64,000 nucleotides of DNA from Phenylobacterium sp. (GTDB taxonomy: Bacteria; Pseudomonadota; Alphaproteobacteria; Caulobacterales; Caulobacteraceae), in contig NZ_JACESE010000006.1 of NCBI RefSeq assembly GCF_013911965.1, forward strand, positions 1-64,000, written 5' to 3'. The notes under the pieces are model-generated. The model was not told where the DNA came from and did no database searches. It worked only from the letters and a program-made list of their open reading frames with translations. Shown here in pieces: positions 39,487 to 49,512 of the stretch (its first letter is position 1; every line of letters begins with the position of its first letter). The position numbers and the translations under genes are program-made.

Positions 39487-40959
39487 ATGAGCCAGCAGCC
39501 CTCCCCGAACGACCTCATCGCCCAGGGCCGCGCCCTGATGATCGAGAAGGCGCTCGTCGCCGGCCGCTGGCGCGACGGCGAGGCCCCGCCCATCGCGGTC
39601 GAGGATCCCGCCGAAGAGACCGTCCTGGGTCATGTGCCGAGCCTGGGCGGCGCGGCGGTCGAGCAGGCGATCGAGGCCGCCGCCCGCGCTTTTCCCGACT
39701 GGGCGGCGCGCAAGGGCAAGGACCGGGGCGCCGTGCTCGCCCGCTGGGCGGCGCTGATCGAGGCGAACGAGAACGGACTGGCCGCGCTGATCTCCCTGGA
39801 GAACGGCAAGCCCTGGCCCGAGGCCCTGGGCGAGGTGCGCTACGCCAATTCCTTCATCACCTGGTTCGCCGGCATGGCCGAGCGGCTGGACGGCAGGACC
39901 ATCGAGAGCGCCAAGGACGAGGACCTCATCCTGGCCTTCCGCGAGCCGGTCGGGCCGGTGGCCGCCATCACGCCCTGGAACTTCCCCGCCGCCATGATCA
40001 CGCGCAAGGCGGCGGCGGCCTTCTGCGCCGGCTGCACCATGGTGCTCAAGCCCGCCTCGGCGACGCCCTTCACCGCGCTCGCCCTGGCCCGGCTGGCGCT
40101 GGAGGCGGGCCTGCCGGAGGGCTGCTTCTCCGTCGTCACCGGCGCCAACAGCGAGGTCGGCGGCCGGCTCACCGGCTCGCCCCTGATCCGCAAGCTCTCC
40201 TTCACCGGCTCGACCGAGGTCGGACGCAGGCTGGCCGAACAGTGCGCCCCGACGCTCAAGCGGCTGTCCATGGAGCTCGGCGGGGCCGCGCCGCTGATCG
40301 TCTTCGAGGACGCCGACATCGACCAGGCCGTGGAGGGCACGGTCGCCGGCAAGTTCCGCGCGGCGGGACAGACCTGCGTCTGCCCCAACCGCATCTATGT
40401 CCACGAGGCGGTGCGCGAGGACTATCTGGAGCGGCTGACGGCGCGGGTCTCGAAGCTGAAGGTCGGCAAGCCCTTCGAGGACGGCGTCGTGATCGGCCCC
40501 CTGATCGACGCCAAGGGGCTGGACAAGGTCGAGGACCACATCGCCCGCACCAAGGCCGCCGGCGGTCGGGTGCTGACCGGCGGCGGCCGGCACGAGCTGG
40601 GCGGCCGCTTCTTCCAGCCCACCGTGCTGGCCGGCGGCGACGACCGGCTGTTCGCGGCCGAGGAGACCTTCGGCCCAGTGGCCCCGGTGTTCGCCTTCCT
40701 GTCGGAGGAGGAGGCCCTGACGCGCGCCAACGCCTCGGAGTTCGGCCTGGCCGCCTTCCTCTTCACCCGCGACCTCGACCGCGCCATGCGCGCCGGCCGC
40801 GCGCTGGAGGCCGGCATCATCGGCGTGAACAGCGGCCTCGTCTCCAACGCCGCCAACCCCTTCGGCGGGGTCAAGCAGTCCGGCTACGGTCGCGAGGGCT
40901 CGGTCTACGGCCTGGACGACTATCTGCAGGTCAAGTCGCTGACGCTCGCGCTGGGCTAG
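39487..40959 (+). CDS. gabD: NAD(P)-dependent aldehyde dehydrogenase, succinate-semialdehyde type
   Basis: The 490-residue enzyme oxidises an aldehyde to an acid. It shows the ALDH order: PWNFPAAMITRKAAAAFCAGC (cofactor site), FTGSTEVGRRL, ELGGAAP with the general base E263, AGQTCVCPNR with the nucleophile C297, and EETFGPVAPVF. The CVCPNR block and overall pattern match GabD-type succinate-semialdehyde dehydrogenases, but glutarate semialdehyde is also possible. The start MSQQPSPND has CAGGAG nine bases upstream; an in-frame extension of 50 codons is not credible. No GABA transaminase gene is adjacent. Confidence 0.9.
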   Translation: MSQQPSPNDLIAQGRALMIEKALVAGRWRDGEAPPIAVEDPAEETVLGHVPSLGGAAVEQAIEAAARAFPDWAARKGKDRGAVLARWAALIEANENGLAALISLENGKPWPEALGEVRYANSFITWFAGMAERLDGRTIESAKDEDLILAFREPVGPVAAITPWNFPAAMITRKAAAAFCAGCTMVLKPASATPFTALALARLALEAGLPEGCFSVVTGANSEVGGRLTGSPLIRKLSFTGSTEVGRRLAEQCAPTLKRLSMELGGAAPLIVFEDADIDQAVEGTVAGKFRAAGQTCVCPNRIYVHEAVREDYLERLTARVSKLKVGKPFEDGVVIGPLIDAKGLDKVEDHIARTKAAGGRVLTGGGRHELGGRFFQPTVLAGGDDRLFAAEETFGPVAPVFAFLSEEEALTRANASEFGLAAFLFTRDLDRAMRAGRALEAGIIGVNSGLVSNAANPFGGVKQSGYGREGSVYGLDDYLQVKSLTLALG

Positions 40960-41052
40960 CCGCCTCCCCTGGTAGGCTTGCGAGATTGACGCAGGCCCGC
41001 CCGATGGGCTCCCCTTCGCGCGCAGGATGTGGCCTGCGCGGGGGGACTTGCG

Positions 41053-44000
41053 ATGACGCCGAGCGACGAGACGCCGACCGAGGGCCAGCCGGCGACGCCG
41101 GAGACCGCCGGCCCGTCCGAACCCGCGCCGCCGCGGCCGCCCTGGTGGCGCCGCCTGGGCGACAGGGTCACCCACGGCAAGACCCCCGCCATCCTCGCCG
41201 CCGTCCTGGTGGTGGCCGCCTTCGGGGGCGGCTTCCTGACCGCCAAGGGGGTCGACGGCATCCGCCTGCTGCCGCCCAATGTCGCGGGCGCCGACGGCGA
41301 CGGCGGCGGCTGGTCCCTGTTCGGCAAGCCGCGTTCGGCCGACGCCCCGCGGCGCGGCGCCCCCAAGCCCGAAGGCTTCGCCGTCTGGCGCACCCGGGTG
41401 GACACGAGCGGCCCCCAGCCGCGCGCCTGCGTGGAGATGACCCGGCCGCTGGACCCGTCCCGGTCCTATGCCGACTTCGTCCTCGTCTCGCCGGAGACCG
41501 AGGCCACCCCGGCCATCACGGTCGACGGGGCCGAGCTGTGCGTCGCCGGGACCGGCTTCGCCGAGCGTCGCCTCACCCTGCTGAAGGGCCTGCCCGCCCG
41601 CGGCGGCGAGACCCTGGCGGCCAACGCCGACATCGACTTCACCTTCGGGGAGAAGCCGCCGTTCGTCGGCTTCGTGGGCGAGGGCGTCGTCCTCCCCCGC
41701 GAGGAGTCCGACGGCGTCGGCATCGAGACGATCAACGTCACCCAGCTGGAGGTCGAGGTCTGGCGCGTCGTCGACCGCAACCTCGTGCGCACCCATGTCA
41801 GCGCGCCCGATCCGACGGCGGAGGGGGAATGGCCGAGCGACTATGGCGCGGACTCCCCCAATGACGAGGGCCAGAAGATCTGGTCCGGCACCGTCCCGGT
41901 CCGGGGCGAGGCGGGACAGCGGACCGTGACCGTCTTCCCCCTCGGCGCCGTGCTGCGCGAGATGAAGCCGGGCGGCTACGTCATCAAGGCCCGCGACGCC
42001 TCGGGCGGCCGCGCCCTGCGAGCGAGCGAGGACGACTACGACCCCAATCCGCCGGCCCAGGCGCGCCGCTGGATCATTTTCACCGACATGGCGCTCAGCG
42101 CCTATGACGGCGAGGACGGCGCCGACGTTGTGGTCCGCTCGCTGAAGAGCGCCCGCACGCTCTCCGGGATCCGCGTCGCCCTGGTGGCGGCCAATGGCGA
42201 GGACCTGGGCGAAGCCCGCACCGACGGCCAGGGCCGCGCCCGCTTCGCGGCCCCGCTTTTCGAGGGCGAGGGCGCCCTGCGGCCGAAGATGGTCATGGCC
42301 TATGGCCCTCAGGGCGATCTGGCCCTGCTCGACCTGGACCGGCCGCCGGTCGACCTCTCGCGCCTGGGCGTGGGCGGACGCACGCCGACCACCTCCGGCC
42401 GCGCCGCCGCCGGCCTGGTGGACGCCTATCTCTACACCGACCGCGGAATCTATCGGCCCGGCGAGACGGTGCGTCTGAACGCCCTGCTGCGGGACCGCGC
42501 GGCCCGCGCGGTGAAGGACCGCAAGGGCGCGATCGTCATCCGGCGGCCCTCCGGCGTCGAGTTCCGCCGCTTCGCCTTCGACGGCGCGCCGCTTGGGCAT
42601 GCGGCGGCCGACATCGCCCTGCCGAGGAGCGCGCCCCGGGGCCGCTGGCGCGCCACCCTGGAGATCGAAGGCGTCGAGGCGCCGGCCGGCGAGATCGCCT
42701 TCGCGGTCGAGGACTTCGCCCCGCAGCGGCTGGCCGTGACCCTCACCGGCCAGGAGTCGGTCCCGGTCCGCGCCGGCGAGACGCGCAATCTCGACGTCGC
42801 CGCCCGCTTCCTCTACGGCGCGCCGGGCTCGGGCCTGACCGCCGAGGGCGAGGCCCGCCTGCGCGTCGATCCGGACCCCTTCCCGGCCTATGAAGGCTAT
42901 GAATGGGGCGATGCGCGCGAGCCCTTCCAGGAGCAGTTCCTCGACCTCGGCCGCAGCGTCACCGACGGCGAAGGCCGCGCGACCATCGCCTTCGCGCCCG
43001 GCGAGGCGGCCGACACCGCCCAGCCGCTGATCGCGGCCACGGCGGTCAGCGTGTTCGAGCCCGGCGGGCGGCCGGTGCGCGAGAGCCTGGACCTGAAGGT
43101 CCGCTCGCGCCCCGTCTATCTCGGCGTGAAGACCAGCCAGTCGGAAGGTGACCGCGGCCGCGAGCCCACCGTCACGCTCGACCTCATCGCCGTCGACGCG
43201 CACGGCCGGCGAATCGCCGCCCCGGGCGTCACCTGGCGGCTCGTGTCCGAGAACTGGGACTATGACTGGTTCCAGCAGGACGGCCGCTGGCAATGGCGGC
43301 GCACCAGCCGGGACGTTCTGGTGGATCAGGGCCAGGTCAGCATCGCCGCCGGCGATCCTGCGCGCCTGTCGCGGCGTCTGGGCTGGGGCGACTACCGCAT
43401 CGAACTGACCGGCGCCGACGGGGTGGAAAGCGTCATCCGCTTCAACGCCGGCTGGGGCGCCTCGTCCGAGGACGCCGAGGCCCCCGACATCGTCCGCGTC
43501 AGCGCCGGCGACCGCACCTATGCGCAGGGCGACACGGTCGAGATCACCCTCAAGCCCCCCTATGCCGGCGAGGTGCAGGTGGCCGTGGCCACCGACCGGG
43601 TGCTGGACTTCCGCACCCTGACGGTGGGCGACAACGGCGCCACGGTGCGCTTCAAGAGCGACGCCTCCTGGGGCGGCGGGGCCTATGTGCTCGTCACCGT
43701 CATCCAGCCGCGCGACCCGGTGAAGACGCCCAGGCCGCGGCGGGCCATGGGCCTCGTCTATGTCCCGCTGGAGCCCGAGGGCCGCAAGCTGGAGGTGGAC
43801 CTGGGCACGCCGGAAAAGGTCGATTCGCGCGAGGTCCTCGCCGTGCCCCTGACCGTGCAGGGCGCGGGTCTCGGCCAGCGGGTGCGCGTCACCCTGGCGG
43901 CGGTGGACGAGGGCATCCTGCGCCTGACCCGCTTCGAGAGCCCCGATCCCGTGAAGTACTATTTCGGCAAGCGGGCGCTCACGGTCGAGTATCGCGACGA

Positions 44001-46137
44001 CTATGGCCGCCTGCTCGACCCGAACCTGGGCGCGCCGGCCAACGTCAACTTCGGCGCCGACGAGATCGGCGGCGAGGGTCTGACCGTCACCCCGATCAAG
44101 ACCGTCGCCCTGTGGTCGGGCGTGATCGAGACCGGCCGCGACGGCAAGGCGACCATCCGTTTGCCGGCGCCCGACTTCAACGGCGAACTGCGCCTGATGG
44201 CCGTGGCCTGGACCGACGACGCGGTCGGGGCGGCCTCCAAGCCGCTGGTCGTGCGCGAACCCGTGGTGGCCGAGCTGGCCCTGCCCCGTTTCCTGGCGCC
44301 GGGCGACAGCGCGCTTGCGACCCTGGAGCTGCACAACCTGGAAGGCCGGGCCGGCCAGTACGTGGCCGAACTGACCGGGGAAGGCGGGCTGCTCGCCCCC
44401 TTCCGCAAGGCCTTCGAGCTTGCGGTCGGACGGCGCATCGCCGAGCGCGTCCCCATCGAGGCGCCGCGGACGGCGGGCCTCGGCGAGGTGACGCTGAAGG
44501 TCAGCGGCCCGGGCTTCGCGACCAGCCGCGACTATCCGATTCAGACGCGGCTGGGCTGGGACAAGGTCACGCGCACCACCAGGACCCTGCAGCAGCCTGG
44601 CGCGGCGTTCACGCCCACGCCCGACCTGCTGGCCGGGCTGGCGGCCGGCGACGCCACCCTGCAGGTGAGCTATTCGCCCTTCCGCGGGTTCGATCCCGGA
44701 CCGATCGCGGTGTCCCTGCTGCGCTATCCCTATGGCTGCACCGAGCAGCTCGTTTCGGCGGCCTATCCGCTGCTCTACGCGCCGGACGTCACCGACGATC
44801 CCAAGACCCGGCGCGCCAGCGCGGGCCTCTCGCAGGCCGTCAGCCGCCTGCTGGACCGCCAGACGCTCGACGGCGCCTTCGGCCTCTGGCGGGTGGGCGA
44901 CGGCGAGGCCGATCCCTGGCTCGGGGCCTACGCCACCGACTTCCTGCTCGAGGCGCAGGCGGCCGGCGTGCCGGTGCCGCAGACGGCCCTCGACCGGGCG
45001 CTCTCGGCCATGCGTCAGGTCTCGCGGCCGGACGGCTGGGCCAGCGTCTCCTACCGGATGCAGTATCCGTCGTGGTGGGCGAGCTCGCCGGAGGCCTCGG
45101 AGCGGGCGACCGAGGCCATGCGCCGCCGCGCCTCGGCCTACGCCCTCTATGTCCTGGCCAAGGGCGGCAAGGGCGACCTCGCCCGCCTGCGCTGGTGGCA
45201 CGACGTGCAGATGAAGTCGGAGACCTCGCCGCTCGCCAAGGCGCACGTGGCCGCCGGCCTCTCCATGATGGGCGACAAGGCGCGCGCCCGCTCGGCCTTC
45301 CGCCAGGCGGTGCGGTCCCTCGGCTATCGCGAGGAGAGCGACTGGTACCAGAGCCCGCTGCGCGATCTGGCCGCCGTCATCGCGCTCGCCTACGAGGCCG
45401 GGGAGACGCAGATCGCCCGCGACCTTCAGGGTCGGCTGGAGAACGCCGTGGAGGATCCCGAGGCGCTCAACACCCAGGAGCAGGCGCGCCTGCTGCAGGC
45501 CGCCCACCACATGCTGGAAGCGGCCGGCCCCATCCGCATCGAGGCGAGCGGCGCCATTCCCCTGGCCTCGGTCGCCGGCGGCCCGCGCTGGGCGGTGGGC
45601 AGACTGGCGCAGGCGCGGTTCGTCAACACCGGCTCCGGCGCCATCTGGCGCACGGTGACCGTCAGCGGCGCGCCGGTCGCCGCGCCGGGCCCCGCCTCGA
45701 ACGGCCTGACCCTGGAAAAGCGGATCCTGAGCTTCACCGGCGGAGCCGTCGATCCGCGCGCCCTGACCCAGGGCGACCGGGTGATCGTCATCGTCTCCGG
45801 CCGCGCGCAGCAGGCGCGGACCACCGCGCTGGTCGTCGACGACCCGCTGCCGGCGGGCTTCGAGATCGAGACGGTGCTCGGCCCCGACGACGCCCAGAGC
45901 GGCCCCTTCCGCTTCCTGGGCGAGCTGTCGGTGGCCGACGTGCAGGAGGCGCGGGACGACCGCTATGTGGCGGCCATGGACCTGCCGGGCCGGGAGGACT
46001 TCGCCTTCGCCTATGTGGCCCGCGCGGTCACGCCGGGCGACTTCCTGTTCCCCGGCGCCCAGGCCCGCGACATGTACCGCCCGCAGGTCAACGCCCGCAC
46101 CGGCGTCGGCCGCACGGTCATCGCGCCGGGACAATAG
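41053..46137 (+). CDS. Bacterial alpha-2-macroglobulin, membrane-anchored, thioester type
   Basis: The 1694-residue protein is a bacterial alpha-2-macroglobulin, thought to trap proteases in the periplasm. A proline-rich cytoplasmic start of about 40 residues precedes one membrane helix (PAILAAVLVVAAFGGGFLTAK). MG-type beta domains follow, then the A2M block (DAYLYTDRGIYRPGETVRLNALLRD) and the family region ALWSGVIETGRDGKATI. The thioester motif GCTEQ has C1229 and Q1232, and a helical TED domain follows. Unlike E. coli YfhM it has no lipobox, so it is held by a signal anchor. An earlier GTG is possible but the GGGGGA site favours this ATG. It is directly followed by pbpC, the classic partner. 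Confidence 0.94.
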   Translation: MTPSDETPTEGQPATPETAGPSEPAPPRPPWWRRLGDRVTHGKTPAILAAVLVVAAFGGGFLTAKGVDGIRLLPPNVAGADGDGGGWSLFGKPRSADAPRRGAPKPEGFAVWRTRVDTSGPQPRACVEMTRPLDPSRSYADFVLVSPETEATPAITVDGAELCVAGTGFAERRLTLLKGLPARGGETLAANADIDFTFGEKPPFVGFVGEGVVLPREESDGVGIETINVTQLEVEVWRVVDRNLVRTHVSAPDPTAEGEWPSDYGADSPNDEGQKIWSGTVPVRGEAGQRTVTVFPLGAVLREMKPGGYVIKARDASGGRALRASEDDYDPNPPAQARRWIIFTDMALSAYDGEDGADVVVRSLKSARTLSGIRVALVAANGEDLGEARTDGQGRARFAAPLFEGEGALRPKMVMAYGPQGDLALLDLDRPPVDLSRLGVGGRTPTTSGRAAAGLVDAYLYTDRGIYRPGETVRLNALLRDRAARAVKDRKGAIVIRRPSGVEFRRFAFDGAPLGHAAADIALPRSAPRGRWRATLEIEGVEAPAGEIAFAVEDFAPQRLAVTLTGQESVPVRAGETRNLDVAARFLYGAPGSGLTAEGEARLRVDPDPFPAYEGYEWGDAREPFQEQFLDLGRSVTDGEGRATIAFAPGEAADTAQPLIAATAVSVFEPGGRPVRESLDLKVRSRPVYLGVKTSQSEGDRGREPTVTLDLIAVDAHGRRIAAPGVTWRLVSENWDYDWFQQDGRWQWRRTSRDVLVDQGQVSIAAGDPARLSRRLGWGDYRIELTGADGVESVIRFNAGWGASSEDAEAPDIVRVSAGDRTYAQGDTVEITLKPPYAGEVQVAVATDRVLDFRTLTVGDNGATVRFKSDASWGGGAYVLVTVIQPRDPVKTPRPRRAMGLVYVPLEPEGRKLEVDLGTPEKVDSREVLAVPLTVQGAGLGQRVRVTLAAVDEGILRLTRFESPDPVKYYFGKRALTVEYRDDYGRLLDPNLGAPANVNFGADEIGGEGLTVTPIKTVALWSGVIETGRDGKATIRLPAPDFNGELRLMAVAWTDDAVGAASKPLVVREPVVAELALPRFLAPGDSALATLELHNLEGRAGQYVAELTGEGGLLAPFRKAFELAVGRRIAERVPIEAPRTAGLGEVTLKVSGPGFATSRDYPIQTRLGWDKVTRTTRTLQQPGAAFTPTPDLLAGLAAGDATLQVSYSPFRGFDPGPIAVSLLRYPYGCTEQLVSAAYPLLYAPDVTDDPKTRRASAGLSQAVSRLLDRQTLDGAFGLWRVGDGEADPWLGAYATDFLLEAQAAGVPVPQTALDRALSAMRQVSRPDGWASVSYRMQYPSWWASSPEASERATEAMRRRASAYALYVLAKGGKGDLARLRWWHDVQMKSETSPLAKAHVAAGLSMMGDKARARSAFRQAVRSLGYREESDWYQSPLRDLAAVIALAYEAGETQIARDLQGRLENAVEDPEALNTQEQARLLQAAHHMLEAAGPIRIEASGAIPLASVAGGPRWAVGRLAQARFVNTGSGAIWRTVTVSGAPVAAPGPASNGLTLEKRILSFTGGAVDPRALTQGDRVIVIVSGRAQQARTTALVVDDPLPAGFEIETVLGPDDAQSGPFRFLGELSVADVQEARDDRYVAAMDLPGREDFAFAYVARAVTPGDFLFPGAQARDMYRPQVNARTGVGRTVIAPGQ

Positions 46138-46138
46138 G

Positions 46139-48229
46139 GTGAGGACGGCCGAGCTGAAGGCGAGGGTCGCGGCGGCGCGGACTTCGCCGCGCCTCGTGCG
46201 CCGCCTGACGCTTGGCCTGGTCGCGGCGATGGGCGTCCAGACGGCGGTCTTCGCCCTCGACGCCCTCTTCCCGCCGGACCTGTCGCGGGGCGAGCGGGCC
46301 TCGCCCGTGGCGCTGGACCGCCGCGGCGCCTGGCTGCGCGCCCTGCCGGTGGAGGACGGCCGCTGGCGCATCCGCGCCGACCTGGAGCGCACCGATCCGG
46401 CCTTCGTGAAGCGCCTGATCGCGGTGGAGGACGCCCGCTTCTGGATCCATCCGGGCGTCGATCCCCTGGCCGTGGCCCGCGCCACGGCCTCGGCGGCCGT
46501 CACAGGCCAGGTGACCTCCGGCGCCTCGACGCTCACCATGCAGACCTCGCGCCTGCTGACGCCGCGCCCGCGGACCGTGCCGAACAAGCTGGTCGAGATG
46601 GTCCGCGCCGTGCAGATCGAAGCCCGCCTGTCGAAGCGCGAGATCCTCGCCCTCTATCTGACGCTCGCCCCCTACGGCGGCAATCTCGAGGGGGTGCGCG
46701 CCGCCAGCCTTTCCTATTTCGGCCACGAGCCGAGCGCGTTGACGCCGGGCGAGCAGGCGCTTCTGATCGCCCTGCCCCAGTCGCCGGAGGCCCGCCGCCC
46801 CGACCGCAGGCCGGCCCAGGCGAAGACCGCCCGGCAGGAGGTGCTGGCCAAGATGGTGCGCGCCGGCGCGCTCTCGCCCCTGGAAGCCGAGGAGGCCGCG
46901 TCCGAACCTATTCCGGGGCGCAGCCCCTTTCCCGCGCTCGCCTGGCACGCGGCCGGCGAACTGGCGCGCCAGGCGCGGGCCGATGAGGCCTCGGTCGTCT
47001 CCACCCTGGATGCGAGCCTGCAGGCCAGGCTCGAGCCGCTGGTCCAGCGGGCGGCCGCCGCCCAGGGACCGGCGGCCTCGGCGGCGGTCCTGGTCGTGGC
47101 CCTGGACGGGCGGGCCGTGCGGGCCTCGGTGGGCTCGGGGGGACTCGACCGCCCCGGCGGGTGGATCGACATGACGCGGGCCCTGCGCTCGCCGGGTTCG
47201 GCGCTGAAGCCCTTCATCTACGCCATGGCCTTCGAGCGCGGGATCGCCGCCCCCGACACCCGCCTGGCCGACGCCCCCGCCCGGTTCGCCGACTACCAGC
47301 CGGAGAACTTCGACCGCGTCTTCCACGACGAGGTGACCGCCCGGGAGGCCCTGACCCATTCGCTGAACGTGCCGGCGGTGGACACTCTGGCGCGCCTGGG
47401 GCCTGAGGCCTTCGAGGCCCGGCTGGCCAACGCCGGCGTGACCCTGTGGCGGCCGCGCATGGAGACGCGGCAGGCGGGCCTCGCCATCGCCCTCGGCGGA
47501 GTCGGCCTCTCCCTGCGCGACCTCGCCGTCCTCTATGGCGCGCTCGCCGACGAGGGTCTGGCCAAGCCGCTGGCCTGGACCGAGGCCGACGCCGAGGCGC
47601 GTCGCCGCGAACGCGGGGTGCGCCTCGTCCCGGCCAAGGCCGCCGAGGAGGTGATGGCCATCCTGCGCGAGACCCCGCCGCCGGCCGGCGCCACGCCGGC
47701 GGCCCTGGTGCGCGGCCGGCCGCTGATGGCCTACAAGACCGGCACCTCCTACGGCTTCCGCGACGCCGTGGCCGCCGGCGTCGTCGGCGGGAACGTCATC
47801 GTCGTCTGGACCGGCCGGGCCGACGGCGGCGCTCGCGGCGGCCTGACCGGACGCGACGCCGCCCTGCCCCTGCTGTTCCAGGCCGCCGACCTGATCGATG
47901 CGCCGCCGGCCGCCCCGCCGCCGCTGGCCCCCAGGTCGGCGCCCCGCGCGCTGGACTCCCTGACGCGCACGGCCGAAGGCCCGCGGATGATCTTCCCGCC
48001 CGACGGCTCGGTGGTGCAGGTGGACGCGTTCGGACCGGCTTCGCGCGGGCTCGTCCTGGCCGCCAGCGGCGGCGAGACGCTGTCCTGGTACGTGGCCGGC
48101 CGGCCGCTGCAGGCCGATCCCGTCAGCGGCCAGGTGATCTGGCGCCCCTCCGGTCCCGGCTTCTACGATCTGTCGGTGGTGGACGAACGCGGGCGGGCGG
48201 CCCGGTCGAAGGTCCGCATCACCGGTTAG
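46139..48229 (+). CDS. pbpC: Penicillin-binding protein 1C
   Basis: PbpC is a bifunctional class A PBP thought to repair the wall. The 696-residue protein has one N-terminal membrane anchor (residues about 22-42). The glycosyltransferase domain has VEDARFWIHPGVDP with the catalytic Glu. The transpeptidase domain has S354 and K357 in SPGSALKPF, SLN in THSLNVPAV and KTG in YKTGTSYGF. A C-terminal beta domain follows. It starts at GTG one base after the macroglobulin stop, implying co-translation. The macroglobulin presumably guards the periplasm when this enzyme repairs breaches. Its end overlaps the carbonic anhydrase gene by 11 bases. Confidence 0.95.
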   Translation: MRTAELKARVAAARTSPRLVRRLTLGLVAAMGVQTAVFALDALFPPDLSRGERASPVALDRRGAWLRALPVEDGRWRIRADLERTDPAFVKRLIAVEDARFWIHPGVDPLAVARATASAAVTGQVTSGASTLTMQTSRLLTPRPRTVPNKLVEMVRAVQIEARLSKREILALYLTLAPYGGNLEGVRAASLSYFGHEPSALTPGEQALLIALPQSPEARRPDRRPAQAKTARQEVLAKMVRAGALSPLEAEEAASEPIPGRSPFPALAWHAAGELARQARADEASVVSTLDASLQARLEPLVQRAAAAQGPAASAAVLVVALDGRAVRASVGSGGLDRPGGWIDMTRALRSPGSALKPFIYAMAFERGIAAPDTRLADAPARFADYQPENFDRVFHDEVTAREALTHSLNVPAVDTLARLGPEAFEARLANAGVTLWRPRMETRQAGLAIALGGVGLSLRDLAVLYGALADEGLAKPLAWTEADAEARRRERGVRLVPAKAAEEVMAILRETPPPAGATPAALVRGRPLMAYKTGTSYGFRDAVAAGVVGGNVIVVWTGRADGGARGGLTGRDAALPLLFQAADLIDAPPAAPPPLAPRSAPRALDSLTRTAEGPRMIFPPDGSVVQVDAFGPASRGLVLAASGGETLSWYVAGRPLQADPVSGQVIWRPSGPGFYDLSVVDERGRAARSKVRITG

Positions 48230-48854
48230 CGAGCAGCGCCAGTTCCGCCGGGCCGCTGACCGTCACGTTCATGTCGTTCACCAGGCCGTTGGCGAGGGAG
48301 TAGACCCAGCCGTGGACGCTGAGCGGCTGGCCCCGCTTCCAGGCCTCGCCCACGAAGACGTCGGAGGCGACGTTGCGGACCTGCCGGATGACGTTCAGCT
48401 CGCAGAGCCGGTCGTTGCGCGCGTGCGGGTCCTCGATGGCCTCCAGCTCGGCCTTGTGCGCGGCGTAGACCTCGCGGATCGGATGCAGCCAGTGATCGAC
48501 CAGGCCGCGGCGCTCCCCGTCCACCGCCGCGGCGACGCCGCCGCAGCCATAGTGGCCGACCACCATGATGTGCTTCACCTTCAGCACGTCGACGGCGAAC
48601 TGCAGCACCGACAGGTAGTTGGCGTCCTGGGGCGGGGCGAGATTGGCCACGTTGCGGTGGACGAACAGCTCGCCCGGATCGAGGCCCACGATCTCGTTGG
48701 CCGGCACGCGGCTGTCGGCGCAGCCGATCCACAGATATTCGGGGCTCTGCTGGGCGACGAGGCGCTTGAAGAAGCCCGGATCGACGGCGAGCTTTCCTTC
48801 GGCCCAGGCGCGGTTCTTATCCTTCAGGTGGTCGAGGGCGTGGGATTCGGACAT
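48219..48854 (-). CDS. Beta-class carbonic anhydrase
   Basis: The enzyme interconverts CO2 and bicarbonate. The 211-residue protein has the zinc ligands C45 in CADSRVP, with the D47-R49 dyad, and H101 and C104 in HYGCGG. The length and the LWIGCADSRVPANEIVGL stretch fit the plant-like/E. coli Can clade. There is no signal peptide, so it is cytoplasmic. It lies 14 bases downstream of the maiA-like gene on the same strand and may be part of that transcript. Confidence 0.95.
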   Translation of the reverse strand: MSESHALDHLKDKNRAWAEGKLAVDPGFFKRLVAQQSPEYLWIGCADSRVPANEIVGLDPGELFVHRNVANLAPPQDANYLSVLQFAVDVLKVKHIMVVGHYGCGGVAAAVDGERRGLVDHWLHPIREVYAAHKAELEAIEDPHARNDRLCELNVIRQVRNVASDVFVGEAWKRGQPLSVHGWVYSLANGLVNDMNVTVSGPAELALLANR

Positions 48855-48868
48855 GGCGGCGCTCTCCC

Positions 48869-49510
48869 TCAGGCCTTGACCGCGTCGGGCTGGCGGTCGG
48901 GGTGGGCGGCCAGGAAGGCCGGATGGTTCTGGGCGTGCTCGGCCGCCGCCCGCAGGGCGGGATAGGGGGAGAGGTCCACCTCGTAGCGATGGGCCGAATA
49001 GACCTGGGGCACGAGGCAGCAGTCGGCGAGCGTCGGGGCCGCGCCGAAGGCGAAGCCGTCGCCGTGCCGGGCGATCATCGGTTCCAGGGCGGCGAAGCCC
49101 TCGGCCATCCAGCGTCCGATCCAGGTCTGCCGGTCGGCCTCGGAGACGCCCAGGGCCGCCAGCTGCTTCAGCACGCGCAGATTGTTCAGCGGATGGATGT
49201 CGCAGGCGATGATGGCCGCCATGGCGCGCACGACCTGGCGGCTGCGGGCGTCGCTCGGCAGGAGCGGCGGCTCGGGATGGGTTTCCTCCAGCCATTCGAG
49301 GATGGAGAGGCTCTGGGTCATCGGTCCGTCGCCGGCGTCGAGGCTCGGCGTCAGGCCCTGCGGATTGAGGCGCATATAGTCCGCCTCCCGCTGCTCGCCG
49401 GCGGCGAGGTTCACCGGCGCATAGTCGTAGGGCAGGCCCTTGAGCGCCAGGCCGATGCGGACGCGATAGGGCGCGGTGGCGCGCCAGTAGCCGTGGAAGG
49501 TGAGCGCCAT
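48869..49510 (-). CDS. maiA: Maleylacetoacetate isomerase-like zeta glutathione transferase
   Basis: The 213-residue protein is a zeta-class GST like the enzyme that turns maleylacetoacetate into fumarylacetoacetate in tyrosine breakdown. It shows YRVRIGLALKGLPYDYAPVNL, LNPQGLTPSLDAGD, TQSLSILEWLEETHP and DIHPLNNLRVLKQL. The family's SSC-X-(W/H)RVRIAL active-site motif is here ATAPYRVRIGL, so the usual serine and cysteine are absent. Activity or substrate may therefore differ. It starts two bases after the stop of an FAH-family gene, consistent with a shared catabolic unit. Confidence 0.85.
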   Translation of the reverse strand: MALTFHGYWRATAPYRVRIGLALKGLPYDYAPVNLAAGEQREADYMRLNPQGLTPSLDAGDGPMTQSLSILEWLEETHPEPPLLPSDARSRQVVRAMAAIIACDIHPLNNLRVLKQLAALGVSEADRQTWIGRWMAEGFAALEPMIARHGDGFAFGAAPTLADCCLVPQVYSAHRYEVDLSPYPALRAAAEHAQNHPAFLAAHPDRQPDAVKA

Positions 49511-49512
49511 GG

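Noticed and set aside
39061-46587. A 2508-codon open frame antisense to the dehydrogenase and macroglobulin genes
   Set aside because: It is a by-product of high GC with the real frame's codon bias; the translation is low-complexity and the plus-strand genes have clear domains and active sites.
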